The notes below the pieces were generated by a model, which saw only the letters and a program-made list of their open reading frames with translations, was not told the origin of the DNA and did no database searches. From an uncultured Granulosicoccaceae bacterium (lineage in GTDB: Bacteria > Pseudomonadota > Gammaproteobacteria > Granulosicoccales > Granulosicoccaceae), in contig CALLBO010000020.1 of the NCBI GenBank assembly GCA_937998875.1, positions 1 through 64,000 on the forward strand: DNA of 64,000 nucleotides. Direction: 5' to 3'. This document shows, piece after piece, positions 28,356-37,215 of the stretch (positions are counted from its first letter, which is position 1; every line of letters starts with the position of its first letter). The translations under genes and the position numbers were made by a program.

Positions 28356-28919
28356 CTAGTTGACAGCAGTATATCGCTTACAGAGCTGCGCCACACGACT
28401 ACCCAGTGAAGCAGCACCAACCCTATCACTGCGGCTAATGACATCCCCGGGTATAACACCAGCAAACCCCATCTGAGCATTTAGTTTATTCTCAGAATTC
28501 TGTTCATGATCTGATGGCATCTGCAGGTTGACCCATAACATGCCATGTTGAGCTGCCAGTATTGAAAAGTACTGAAGCGTCGCCAGTTGATCACCACTCG
28601 GGTTTGAGCCAACGGTAAATCCCGCTGCAAGCTTACCGCTCCAGGACTGATTGTCCCAACAGTCACTGCTTGCGTCGCAAAAGGCCTTGAACTGAGCGGC
28701 GGGGCCACCCATATATGTCGGACTACCAAAGATCACGGCATCACATTGATCAATCGTGTCTATGTAGTGGGCAGAGGTAAATCGACCATCAACTATCTGG
28801 TCATCAGTTACTCTCAAAAGCTGACACTGACCTGACTGCTGCGACACACCATCTGCAATTGCTTCTGCTACCTGGTGAGTTGTTCCTTGCTCTGAAAAAT
28901 AAACTACGGCTACTGTCAC
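28356..28919 (-). CDS. Flavodoxin-family NAD(P)H:quinone oxidoreductase-like protein (WrbA-like)
   Basis: 187 residues from a GTG with AGGG upstream. The FMN-binding loop YFSEQGTTHQVAEAIADG, the FGSPTYMGGPAAQFKAFCD segment and the core AAGFTVGSNPSGDQ fit the WrbA/flavodoxin family. It should bind FMN and reduce quinones or similar compounds in the cytoplasm. Same strand as the ADP-ribosylglycohydrolase gene just downstream. Confidence 0.85.
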   Translation of the reverse strand: MTVAVVYFSEQGTTHQVAEAIADGVSQQSGQCQLLRVTDDQIVDGRFTSAHYIDTIDQCDAVIFGSPTYMGGPAAQFKAFCDASSDCWDNQSWSGKLAAGFTVGSNPSGDQLATLQYFSILAAQHGMLWVNLQMPSDHEQNSENKLNAQMGFAGVIPGDVISRSDRVGAASLGSRVAQLCKRYTAVN

Positions 28920-29043
28920 AACTGTTTTCCCTTGTACGGCCCACCCAGCAGTCTAACCGGTTGATTACGCCGTGGCAGGATATTTTCGCTTCATTAAGGG
29001 AAAGCCTGACCAACTCAAATAAAAGTCACGACAACGCAACACC

Positions 29044-29067
29044 GATGATCACAAATCTGTGATCATC
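29044..29067. other. Perfect hairpin, 10-bp stem
   Basis: GATGATCACA, loop AATC, TGTGATCATC. It lies 29 bases past the stop of the 2OG oxygenase gene and 125 bases upstream of the flavodoxin start. No T-run, so a terminator is doubtful; the inner TGATCA symmetry would also suit a protein site. Confidence 0.45.
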
Positions 29068-29095
29068 AGCGTTATGGTACTTCCGCCCACTCACT

Positions 29096-30007
29096 TTAAA
29101 ATGGCGCAAACCCATCGCTTTTTACACCTGGCAGAGTCCAGCGTTGCTTAGCATCGATGTTTTGAGTCTCGATTCCGGGCCTTGCCACCTGCCCACCTTC
29201 ACCGTACAGCCACAAAATTAAATTTGATCGTTCGCCCTCAGTGATGGGCATGGATTCGTGCGGTACGCTACCGTGATGGATAAGTGCTGTGCCTGGTGCG
29301 AAGTTCAGTTCACTAATTTGTCTGGCTTGATTGTCAAAAAAGCGCACTCCTGATCCGGAAAAATCTTCTCCGGGGAGGTTTAGATTTATATTCAACGTTA
29401 CCGAAGACGCATCCGTGTGGGCACGAAGTGAAGTGTCAGTGTTCGGTTGCCACTGAATTGAAAACCCAAACGTTTGGCTGTCATAGCCAGTTACGTCAGG
29501 AAACAACAGGCGCGAGATAGGCCGCATATAGATATCCATAAGGGTCTCATAAAAAGCCTGAAAGCCTGGCGCTGCTAAATATCCTTCAGAGCGGCTGTCC
29601 AACATGGCACCACCGCGATTGAGCGATATACCATAAGGTGGGCGTAATGGAATATTGGCATCAGCAACACTGCTTAAGTAGTCTCGCAAGGTTGAAAGTT
29701 GCTCCGGGTTAAAAAACTGTGCTTCGTACACACCCGGAAAGACCTCCTTCCAAAGTGCTTTTACATCAGACTCTTTTTCCGGGTCCTTCCATGCACGCTC
29801 AACGGCAGTTCGTAACGCCGCATCGTACAAGCTGCCATCCAGGTTACTCAAGTTATCGCCTTCGCTCGCTTCCCATTGCTTCCAGGCATCTTCAAACAGA
29901 TCTTGATTCTGAAGCCAGAACTGCTGCACCGAAGGGGCTCGTTCAAGCATCGCCTCTCGTGTGGGTCGCTCTATCGTGCGAGCAGCTGATAGTGAATTGC
30001 TGGTCAT
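29096..30007 (-). CDS. 2OG-Fe(II) dioxygenase family protein
   Basis: 303 residues. The C-terminal double-stranded beta-helix shows the iron ligands as RAHTDAS (HxD) and the later His in HHGSVPHESMPITEGERSNL, with the Arg in that block likely to hold 2-oxoglutarate; it resembles prolyl-4-hydroxylase-like enzymes. The first 110 residues are helical. The substrate is unknown. It is the last gene of a minus-strand cluster with an SDR and a CmcJ-like oxygenase. Confidence 0.82.
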   Translation of the reverse strand: MTSNSLSAARTIERPTREAMLERAPSVQQFWLQNQDLFEDAWKQWEASEGDNLSNLDGSLYDAALRTAVERAWKDPEKESDVKALWKEVFPGVYEAQFFNPEQLSTLRDYLSSVADANIPLRPPYGISLNRGGAMLDSRSEGYLAAPGFQAFYETLMDIYMRPISRLLFPDVTGYDSQTFGFSIQWQPNTDTSLRAHTDASSVTLNINLNLPGEDFSGSGVRFFDNQARQISELNFAPGTALIHHGSVPHESMPITEGERSNLILWLYGEGGQVARPGIETQNIDAKQRWTLPGVKSDGFAPF

Positions 30008-30072
30008 GATGTTTGGTCCATTCTGTTTATGTATGTGTTTTACTTTTTGCAGACTGCCGGAGCGAGGCCGTG

Positions 30073-30861
30073 TTAGCCCAACTTCGCAACAACCGCCTCT
30101 ATCCCCTGCATCACTTCCTGACTGTGACTGGCATCCAATGCAGCAGCATGGGGCGATGCAAATGCGCCACTGTCATTGTCAAAGTACTTACCCGATGCAT
30201 CCGCAAACGATTCACCCAACGCCGCTTCGCAAAGAATATCCGCACCGATCTGCATATCCTTTCCCTCCACACCAAATCCCTCTTTGACCATTTTCGATGC
30301 CAGTAGAGAACCGGGATTGACTGCAACCACAACAGGGCCATCGTTCAGTTCTTTTGCCAATTCACGCGACCAGATCGTGATAGCCAGCTTACTTTGGGCA
30401 TAAGCCGACATATCGTCGAGCTGCTTGCGCCCATGTAATGCCTCCATATCAACAGGTGCCTGCGCTGCTGATGATAAGTTCACGATACGCGCATGAGCGG
30501 GGAGAATGGGTAGTAAGTCTCGAGTTAGCACATAGGGTGCGAACGTATTGACCATGAACCGTACATCGAGCCCATCAGGGGTTTGCGTCTGCCTTATTTT
30601 TAATACGCCAGCGTTATTAATAATGGCATCAAGCTGACTATGTTGCTGACGAACGGCAGCACCCAATGCATGAACTTCATCCATGCGCGATAAATCCGCC
30701 ATATAAGTTTCAGGCGAGCCACCGATTTCCTGTGCAGCGTTCTCAAGTTTTTCCGGGCTGCGACCGTGCAGCAGAACGTTGTGCCCTGATTTGGCCAATG
30801 TCTTGGCTGTCAGTAGGCCGATACCATCGGTTGCACCGGTGATCAAAATTGTTTTAGACAT
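30073..30861 (-). CDS. Short-chain dehydrogenase/reductase
   Basis: 262 residues from the ATG at 30861 (MSKTILITGATDGIGLLTAK); the frame runs 18 codons further. Cofactor motif GATDGIG, NNAGVL, the catalytic Ser in VNLSSAAQ and the YAQSK Tyr/Lys pair are all present. HGRSPEKL after beta-strand 2 suggests NADP use. It sits between two oxygenase genes, so oxidation or reduction of a shared metabolite is likely. Confidence 0.88.
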   Translation of the reverse strand: MSKTILITGATDGIGLLTAKTLAKSGHNVLLHGRSPEKLENAAQEIGGSPETYMADLSRMDEVHALGAAVRQQHSQLDAIINNAGVLKIRQTQTPDGLDVRFMVNTFAPYVLTRDLLPILPAHARIVNLSSAAQAPVDMEALHGRKQLDDMSAYAQSKLAITIWSRELAKELNDGPVVVAVNPGSLLASKMVKEGFGVEGKDMQIGADILCEAALGESFADASGKYFDNDSGAFASPHAAALDASHSQEVMQGIEAVVAKLG

Positions 30862-30935
30862 AGTTTTCTCTTTTTTAGTGTGTGAGTAATACAAAGGTGC
30901 ATTTTTAACGCGCAAGGTTTACGCGCGGCTGGCAT

Positions 30936-31727
30936 TTATAAGGAATCGCGATAACGAACCAGGGTACGACTTTCAATACTCTTACGAACAGCGTTTACTT
31001 CGGGATCTTCGATCATATCCAGTGCACTGTGAGCGATGGAAGGCTGACCGCGGTTATCAAAGATGTTGAAAAAAGCGACTTCTTCCGGTGTCATCTTCGA
31101 TCGATAAATCCACTGATGCGCAGGGTTAGCAGCTAATCCCAAAATCTGCCCCTTGCGGTCGGGATAGATCAGGTCAAGAAGTATCCAGTCCTGTTCATCC
31201 ACACTGCTGGTCTCAATAAAACCCAACGGTGAGGAATTGATCTCAGCGCCAACTGGCCGCCATACATTGATAAATGCGTAATGACCGGCAGCCCACTCTT
31301 TCGCACGCTCGTGCCCGAGCAGACTCACCAGCCGTTGCCGAGCACCATCAATGCTGTAGTCACTGTGCACATTACGCGCAGGCTTACGATCCGATACCTC
31401 ATCATCGATACGCACGGTGTGGTCGAAAATAACGACCTCTTCCACATCAAGCCTTGATTTGAGAAAGCATTGCAGATCCGCTTCGTAGCCTTGCCGCCAT
31501 GCATGATCATCTTCGAGCACATCAACGTCTGTATGGAAAGCCGCGAACTCCAATGATGTACGCGCGAAAGTCATGTCGATATCGGCGGCACGCTCATCCA
31601 GTACGGTTATCTCTGTGGCAGCCAATTCCGGTGAAATGAGATTGCCGACGATACCACCTGCATCAAGCTCAAACGCCTGTCGCTCAGGCTTGTGAACGTG
31701 GTAATTGACTGTTGCTGTTGTACTCAT
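30936..31727 (-). CDS. CmcJ/NvfI-family (GA4 desaturase-like) oxidoreductase
   Basis: 263 residues matching the CmcJ/AsaB/NvfI family of non-haem-iron oxygenase-like proteins known from cephamycin and fungal meroterpenoid pathways. Family blocks: VVIFDHTVR, PARNVHSDYSIDGARQRL (His and Asp of the iron site), FINVWRPVG and AHSALD. It is the first gene of the cluster and divergent from the LysR gene, with a palindromic repeat between them. Natural substrate unknown. Confidence 0.82.
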   Translation of the reverse strand: MSTTATVNYHVHKPERQAFELDAGGIVGNLISPELAATEITVLDERAADIDMTFARTSLEFAAFHTDVDVLEDDHAWRQGYEADLQCFLKSRLDVEEVVIFDHTVRIDDEVSDRKPARNVHSDYSIDGARQRLVSLLGHERAKEWAAGHYAFINVWRPVGAEINSSPLGFIETSSVDEQDWILLDLIYPDRKGQILGLAANPAHQWIYRSKMTPEEVAFFNIFDNRGQPSIAHSALDMIEDPEVNAVRKSIESRTLVRYRDSL

Positions 31728-31750
31728 CGTGATCTCTGGTCAAGCCGTGT

Positions 31751-31916
31751 TAGGAGTCTGCGCGGTAGAACCTCTACTACTGCGAATGCGCCCTGACGGT
31801 GCGTTTTTATCGATCATTTTCGTTACGTATGAATAACTATGCGCCTCAAATGATCGTAAAAACGCCCTCGCCATGGCACATTCTCGCTACGCAGACTTCT
31901 ACCGCGCAAACTCCTA
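31751..31916. mobile_element. MITE-like palindromic element
   Basis: Terminal inverted repeats of 20 bases (TAGGAGTCTGCGCGGTAGAA on the left; the right end, reverse-complemented, differs at one base) enclose 126 bases that are also largely self-complementary, such as GCGTTTTTATCGATCATTTT against AAATGATCGTAAAAACGC. No coding capacity. It folds into one long hairpin, sits in the spacer between the divergent CmcJ-like and LysR genes, and looks like a non-autonomous transposable element. Confidence 0.7.
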
Positions 31917-32020
31917 GCTCCAAGGCTTTGCTAAGTTCACGGAAAATATATTATATTCCTTACACTTAATAAATGACTCATTAATGACTTCAGAATTCGT
32001 TTTTTGTATATAATTATCCG

Positions 32021-32932
32021 ATGAATATTGATGGAATCCGGCTGTTTGTCATTGCCGCCGATATGCTAAACATAAGCGCCGCCGGCAGGCAACTCGGCCT
32101 GGCACCCGCCGTGGCCAGCGCGCGTCTTGCCAGGTTGGAAAAACAGCTCGGAGCCGATTTACTCCACCGCTCTACCCGGCAGGTGTCATTGTCGCTTGAG
32201 GGTGAAGAGTTTCTGCCCTACGCACGGGAGATTCTGGCTCAGGAAGATGCAGCACTCGCAGCGCTCGGGCACGGCAGTGCTGAAGTGAGAGGAACACTGA
32301 GATTTGCCGCATCGAGCACCTTCGTGCAACTCTATATCACCCCCATTTTGCCTATCTTTCTCGAGCGATACCCCGGCATCAATCTCGAGCTGAAGCTGTC
32401 CGATACCAAGGTCGCGCTAATCGATGGCGGGTTCGACTTAGCGCTACGTAACTATCCTGCCAAAGACACCTCCCTGATCGGAAGAAAAATAGCGGACGAC
32501 ACTCGTATACTCTGCGCCTCACCGGCGTATCTAAAAACTCATGGCACACCACTTGAGCCACACGATCTCAACACGCATCAACTTATCGTATTCAACAACG
32601 CCACTCCACGACAGCTAACATCTGACACCAGAGCAGACTCTTGCACATTCCCGCCACCAGACATTAACCCACGCATTATTTGTGATGATGGAACAAGTAC
32701 CCGGCTTGCTGCAAAAAGTGGTGTGGGTATTTGCATGAGTTCAATATGGAATATACACAGAGATCTAAAAGACGGATCACTCATGCGCGTACTACCAGAT
32801 TATAAAGTGAGCGATGGCTCTGCCATTTGGCTTGCCTATCCTAAATCCAATGTGCTTACCGCGAAGGTGCGTGTGTTTATTGATTTTCTGTTGGAGCAGA
32901 TTGGTACGCCACCAATTTGGGAGCGTCGTTAG
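32021..32932 (+). CDS. LysR family transcriptional regulator
   Basis: 303 residues: N-terminal winged helix (MNIDGIRLFVIAADMLNISA, AAGRQLGLAPAVASARLARL) and a LysR substrate-binding domain. Divergent from the CmcJ-like/SDR/2OG cluster, which it probably controls. The spacer carries an AT-rich stretch with TATATTATATTCC and AATGACTCATTAATGA, where a promoter and binding site may lie. Confidence 0.9.
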   Translation: MNIDGIRLFVIAADMLNISAAGRQLGLAPAVASARLARLEKQLGADLLHRSTRQVSLSLEGEEFLPYAREILAQEDAALAALGHGSAEVRGTLRFAASSTFVQLYITPILPIFLERYPGINLELKLSDTKVALIDGGFDLALRNYPAKDTSLIGRKIADDTRILCASPAYLKTHGTPLEPHDLNTHQLIVFNNATPRQLTSDTRADSCTFPPPDINPRIICDDGTSTRLAAKSGVGICMSSIWNIHRDLKDGSLMRVLPDYKVSDGSAIWLAYPKSNVLTAKVRVFIDFLLEQIGTPPIWERR

Positions 32933-33026
32933 CTCTTAATTCCCCTGTTATCACTGCTGACTACTGCCTTTTGCCTTTGGGGTTCTGTATCTGAAGTTAT
33001 ACGCTGTTACTGCTGGGACATCAGTC

Positions 33027-33057
33027 CTGGCGAGAAATGCCCCTGCATTTCTACCAG
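33027..33057. other. Strong hairpin downstream of lysR
   Basis: CTGGCGAGAAATGC, loop CCCT, GCATTTCTACCAG: twelve pairs with one bulge. It lies about 95 bases past the LysR stop and 67 bases before the SOS box. No T-run follows. It could end or stabilise the lysR transcript. Confidence 0.45.
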
Positions 33058-33123
33058 TTAGCACTGTGCAACTGAAGGATTCGCTGATTTCCTACTTTCT
33101 TGTAGAATACCACGGCTGATGTA

Positions 33124-33143
33124 TACTGTTATTTTGTACAGTA
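33124..33143 (+). promoter_or_regulatory. LexA (SOS) box upstream of tcmP
   Basis: TACTGTTATTTTGTACAGTA keeps every position of the outer half-sites of the gammaproteobacterial LexA consensus (TACTGT and ACAGTA) with the right eight-base spacer, here AT-rich. It matches 15 of 20 consensus bases and lies 18 bases upstream of the GTG start of tcmP, where LexA would block transcription. The gene pair is thus predicted to be induced by DNA damage. Confidence 0.75.
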
Positions 33144-33161
33144 GTTTAGAGGTAACCAGCA

Positions 33162-34019
33162 GTGGCACAGGAATTCGGAGGCATCTGGACAGCAAAAAAG
33201 CTTGCCGTTCTAGAAGATTATCTGCAGTTTTATACCACGGCTCTCAAAGACCAGCCGTTTATCCTTCACTACGTTGACGCTTTCGCCGGTGCAGGCGAAC
33301 ACAGCCCGGCAGGAACCGCAGATCAGCACACACTAATTCCACATGAAAATTTAATCGGATCTGTTGAGACAGCGCTTGCGCTTGACCACCCGTTCGATCA
33401 CTACCATTTTAACGATATTGACCCCGTGCTAATTGCGGAGCTGGAGCGCATTAAGAGCAAACACTCCGACAAGCAGATTGAGATATGCGAGAAAGATGCA
33501 AATGTATTCGTGCCTGAGTTCTGTAACACTATGTCACCAGCTGACCGAGCAGTGCTACTACTCGACCCGTTTAGCACCCAACTAGACTGGAAGACCCTGA
33601 CCCCGGTTCGTAATACAGAAAAAATCGATCTGTGGTTGCTGTTTCCAATTTCAGTCATCACTCGAATGACACCAAGGGACGGCAACAAAACAAAGCCCGA
33701 ATGGAAGCAAACACTCGACAGGCTTTTGGGAACCAACGACTGGGAACAGGCGCTATACAAACCTGTCATTCAAACAAATGACTTATTCGATGATAATGCA
33801 GTCAATACCGAGCAGCGAATTAACGTAGACGAACTGGAAAACTGGGTAACCAATCGATTAAAAGAGCTATTTTCTTTTGTTGCAAAACCAGTACTTCTTA
33901 AAAACAACAACCGCCCACTATTTTTATTCTACTTCGCGGTTTCAAATCCCAGTCCTAATGCCTGGGGGCTTGCGCAACGAGCAACCAGTTATATTGTTGA
34001 TAAATACAATTCAGGCTAA
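33162..34019 (+). CDS. tcmP: Three-Cys-motif partner protein TcmP
   Basis: 285 residues from a GTG with AGAGG nine bases upstream. The family layout is clear: FGGIWTAKKLAVLEDYLQFY at the N-terminus, YVDAFAGAGEHSPAG (a methyltransferase-like glycine loop), HYHFNDIDPV and VLLLDPFSTQLDW. TcmP proteins are coded beside Gp37/Gp68-type three-Cys-motif proteins, exactly as here. The AdoMet-fold look of the glycine loop and following acidic strand is my reading; activity is not established. Probably co-transcribed with the gene six bases downstream and controlled by the SOS box. Confidence 0.88.
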   Translation: MAQEFGGIWTAKKLAVLEDYLQFYTTALKDQPFILHYVDAFAGAGEHSPAGTADQHTLIPHENLIGSVETALALDHPFDHYHFNDIDPVLIAELERIKSKHSDKQIEICEKDANVFVPEFCNTMSPADRAVLLLDPFSTQLDWKTLTPVRNTEKIDLWLLFPISVITRMTPRDGNKTKPEWKQTLDRLLGTNDWEQALYKPVIQTNDLFDDNAVNTEQRINVDELENWVTNRLKELFSFVAKPVLLKNNNRPLFLFYFAVSNPSPNAWGLAQRATSYIVDKYNSG

Positions 34020-34025
34020 GTAGTA

Positions 34026-34748
34026 ATGAGCAAAATCGAGTGGACTGAAAAAACCTGGAACCCAGTAACTGGATGCATAAAGGTATCACCCGGGTGCAAA
34101 CACTGTTACGCAGAAACCATGTCGCGAAGACTAAAAGCAATGGGGGCACCAGGCTATGACAACGGTTTTAAGCTAAGTTTGCTACCAGAAAGATTAAATC
34201 AACCTACCCTGCGTAAGAAGCCAACGATGTATTTTGTCAATTCAATGAGCGACTTATTTCAGGATGGTATACCGACAGATTTCATTGATCAGTTGATGGA
34301 TGTCATACGCAACACTCCGCAACACACCTATCAGATACTCACCAAGAGAAGTGCAAATATGCGATCGTACTTTGCAAGCAGAGAAGTACCTGATAATGCG
34401 TGGTTGGGTGTATCAGTAGAAGACAAAAAGTATGGCAAACCACGAATAAAAGACTTGGCAGCTATCAAAGCTAAAACACGGTTTATCTCTGCCGAACCCT
34501 TACTGGAGGATCTTGGCGTTATCCCGCTGAAGGGTATCAGCTGGGTTATTGTTGGCGGAGAATCAGGCAAGGGTGCACGCCCTATGAAAGAGGCCTGGGC
34601 TGTGAGCGTTAAAGATCAATGCTTAAAGAAAAACGTTAATTTCTTTTTTAAACAATGGGGGGCGTGGGGCGAAGACGGGCTACATAGATCAAAATCTGCC
34701 AACGGCAGAGAACTCCAGGGTAAAATTTGGGGAATGCTGCCTGCTTAG
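34026..34748 (+). CDS. DUF5131 (phage Gp37/Gp68) three-Cys-motif protein
   Basis: 240 residues of the PF07505 family. The defining cysteines are Cys17, Cys24 and Cys27 in GCIKVSPGCKHCYAE, a radical-SAM-like cluster with a longer first spacing (C-x6-C-x2-C). Further family blocks: YFVNSMSDLFQDGIP, YQILTKRSANM, ISAEPLLEDLG and VIVGGESGKGARPM. It resembles radical SAM enzymes such as spore photoproduct lyase at the barrel level, so a nucleic-acid repair or modification role is plausible but unproven. It follows tcmP by six bases. Confidence 0.88.
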   Translation: MSKIEWTEKTWNPVTGCIKVSPGCKHCYAETMSRRLKAMGAPGYDNGFKLSLLPERLNQPTLRKKPTMYFVNSMSDLFQDGIPTDFIDQLMDVIRNTPQHTYQILTKRSANMRSYFASREVPDNAWLGVSVEDKKYGKPRIKDLAAIKAKTRFISAEPLLEDLGVIPLKGISWVIVGGESGKGARPMKEAWAVSVKDQCLKKNVNFFFKQWGAWGEDGLHRSKSANGRELQGKIWGMLPA

Positions 34749-34969
34749 CGAGACAAGTTAACCTAGCCCCAACAGTCATCTTTAGCCGTGCCTGATTTTC
34801 TATCAAGGTTATACCTAACTGGGTCTGCTCCACGGGCACGCGGGTAAGCAAACCGTGCAGCCATTGTGCTCGACAAAGAATGGCTGACACTTGTCAATAT
34901 CGAAGTAACACTTGACTTTACTGTGAACCACTGGTTTTCTGGTCCAAACTCATCAACCGGGTAGATATT

Positions 34970-35080
34970 GGCGCACAACTGGGTGTCGAGTTCTCACCGG
35001 CATAGGCAGCAATTGCATGGCTATGTTGGTTGCCAAATTTGATCTTCGCCGAGTGGAGACTCATTAGAGCTGTTAAATAG
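34970..35080 (+). pseudogene. Remnant of a DUF2306 gene (3' end)
   Basis: The frame ending at 35078-35080 reads GVEFSPA, a TAG stop at 35003-35005, then AAIAWLCWLPNLIFAEWRLI. The intact DUF2306 gene at 42821-43420 ends with DIEFSLAYATIAWLCWVPNL and then MFAEWR. The remnant has lost all upstream coding sequence and carries a nonsense codon where the intact copy has Tyr. The divergence is that of two family members, not a recent duplication. The rest of 34749-35144 shows no other gene. Confidence 0.65.
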
Positions 35081-35144
35081 TAGTCAGACGCAATAGAGTT
35101 TTAAACGATACGTAAATCTTAGTTGCGGTCAGTCTGTATGGATT

Positions 35145-36725
35145 TCACCTTGGTGGGCAGCTCTCACCGGTCAAGGAATTCCATCCCCACCCGGCATTGA
35201 TGTCTGCACCGCTGTAATCGCAAGTGTTATTGGTTACGCTGTTGAGAGGTGGGCAACTCTCGCTGAGGCTATCATTCCATCCCCAGCCGCCGTTGACCGT
35301 GGCCTGGCTATAGTCGCACTCAGATGAGGTGTCTTCCTGAGTAACCATGCGTGGCGCGCAACTGGTACTGGTGACCGGATTCCAGCCCCATCCGTCGTGG
35401 TTTTCAGCCTGACTGTAGTCGCAGGCAGTATCTTGTGTTGCCTGTTGTGGTTGGCAGCTTTCACCAGTCACAGCATTCCATCCCCACCCGTCGTATAGAA
35501 GGGCATTGCTGTAGTCGCAACTGCCTTGTAGTGTAGTATCGTCCGCTCTGATAAACGTGCCATTCAATGAAACGTCAAAAACGTATGCGATATTGTCGTG
35601 CCTGCTTGCGGCTACAAGATGTTGGTCACTAAACGCAATCTGATCTTTTATACCAGAGAAGCTGTCTCCTTCTCCCCAAATCCCGAACCACTGATCACCA
35701 TAATTCGCTGGCAGTTGTATACGATCAGATTCGACCAGCCTGTTTTCACTATTGAGTTTATAGGTTCGAAAATGCCCTCGCGTGGTAAGTAGCATTGTGT
35801 TTTCTGATTGAAAAGGCACGGTTTCGAGATAGCTAATTGGAAACGGCAAGTCTGTGTTGAAAACTTCAAGTTTTGTCCATATTCCGTTCGAACCCCGGAT
35901 CCACCGATGCATATTATCCGCAAGATCAATTGCGGTTATGGAACCCTGAAACAGGAAAGCGCTTTGTGCAAGATTGAACGGAACTCGATTGTCTAATTGC
36001 CATTCACCTGAGGTATTTTTGCCAAAGAAAAATAAGTCATCTCTTGTGCGAAAAATAGCTGTGTCTCCATATATATTGAATCCTCTTTCAGAAAATGGAG
36101 AGAAATTAGAAACAGCAGGGTTTATGTTCCGACCACGTCCTTCTATTTGCACTTCGCTCTGAATTGTTTCGTTTCCATCAGAGTCTCGTTCTCCAAAAAT
36201 AATGGTTTGCGATCCCTGCTCGTAGGCGTTTGCGCCGGCATTACGGGCAAAGGGGCCAACGAACGGATCTAATGTCGATGCAAGCTGCCATTCACCATCG
36301 AGTTTTTCGAAAACTAAACGGTAATTTACATGTAGCTTCCCATCGACAAACTCGAGTTTGCTGATTGTAAAATCCTCGTCAGGAGACGGCTGAAATTCAG
36401 TCTGTTTCAGCCATTTGCCATCTTCTGATTTTTCATAAGTTGAGATAGTCGCATCACTACCCGGGCAGTTTTCCGGTGTATCGGCAGCGGCGATAGCCAG
36501 CGTGTTGCCCGATACGGCAACCACCCTGCCGAATTGTTCCCATTCGGGTTGCATCATGCATCCACATCTTCCATTCCATCCAAAACCGTCTCCGATGGGT
36601 GAATAGTCAATGCACGCGGCGTTGAGCGCAGGTTCTATGCTCGTGTACTTAAGCGTATCGCCATAAACAACCGGCGCTGCCAATAGCAGTGTGAAAATAG
36701 TGGCGTATTTTGAACTTCGTTGCAT
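35145..36725 (-). CDS. Secreted protein with C-terminal GWGWN repeats
   Basis: 526 residues, signal peptide ending near VVYGD. The central 330 residues look like a beta-propeller of degenerate repeats (GNTLAIAAADTPENCPG, GSITAIDLADNMHRW). The last 125 residues hold four Cys-bounded repeats of about 32 residues, pattern CDYS-x-A-x4-GWGWN-x5-SC; a related GDGFGWNGRCGC occurs near the N-terminus. The paired cysteines suggest small disulphide-bonded units, perhaps for surface or glycan binding. I know no function for it. A related motif ends the protein at 49234-50166. Confidence 0.7.
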   Translation of the reverse strand: MQRSSKYATIFTLLLAAPVVYGDTLKYTSIEPALNAACIDYSPIGDGFGWNGRCGCMMQPEWEQFGRVVAVSGNTLAIAAADTPENCPGSDATISTYEKSEDGKWLKQTEFQPSPDEDFTISKLEFVDGKLHVNYRLVFEKLDGEWQLASTLDPFVGPFARNAGANAYEQGSQTIIFGERDSDGNETIQSEVQIEGRGRNINPAVSNFSPFSERGFNIYGDTAIFRTRDDLFFFGKNTSGEWQLDNRVPFNLAQSAFLFQGSITAIDLADNMHRWIRGSNGIWTKLEVFNTDLPFPISYLETVPFQSENTMLLTTRGHFRTYKLNSENRLVESDRIQLPANYGDQWFGIWGEGDSFSGIKDQIAFSDQHLVAASRHDNIAYVFDVSLNGTFIRADDTTLQGSCDYSNALLYDGWGWNAVTGESCQPQQATQDTACDYSQAENHDGWGWNPVTSTSCAPRMVTQEDTSSECDYSQATVNGGWGWNDSLSESCPPLNSVTNNTCDYSGADINAGWGWNSLTGESCPPR

Positions 36726-37215
36726 TTTACGAACCCTGCAGTGTTAACTAACTACTTAATACGCCTGGAGAGTAACAGGATTTATATGTCATGACAAGAT
36801 GAGGGGCACATAAGGAATATAGGGGACACTGGGGTCAGAATAGTTTTACAACATTTAGCTTGCGCCGCACTCACTCGTATTGTGATTTCGAGTTGCCCGA
36901 TTCGACACGCTCCTGAATACTCCGAATTATTGCAGTGAGATGTACTGCGATCCAGCACCAACATCTTAGTTACCTATGCTCTCCCGGGCTGTTAGTCGAA
37001 TAGTCTACTTCCGGTGTGTGCCCTTAGCTGCTTGGTCTATGAACTTCAACATTGGTGGCTAATACATAAATTCTACACACGAAAGCAGACATTCGATTTC
37101 TTTTTGACGCTGCACACAGCCGCAGTGTATTGCCTTATGGTGTGGCTGCGCTCGAATTTACCACAAGGCATACCTCACCTATATTGTCGGCCCTGGAGAG
37201 CCTTACTTAGGCACT
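36726..37215. other. 490-base spacer
   Basis: No gene found. It contains GGGGACAC and GGGGTCAGAATAGTTTT (36824-36848), a type of sequence often seen near REP-associated transposase remnants, and GAAAGCAGACATTCG (37081-37095), whose core recurs near 40545 and 47254. It looks like a patchwork of old insertions. Confidence 0.4.

Noticed and set aside
34763..34978. 71-codon minus-strand frame between the DUF5131 gene and the DUF2306 relic
   Set aside because: No family, no ribosome binding site, and it overlaps the edge of the relic on the other strand.
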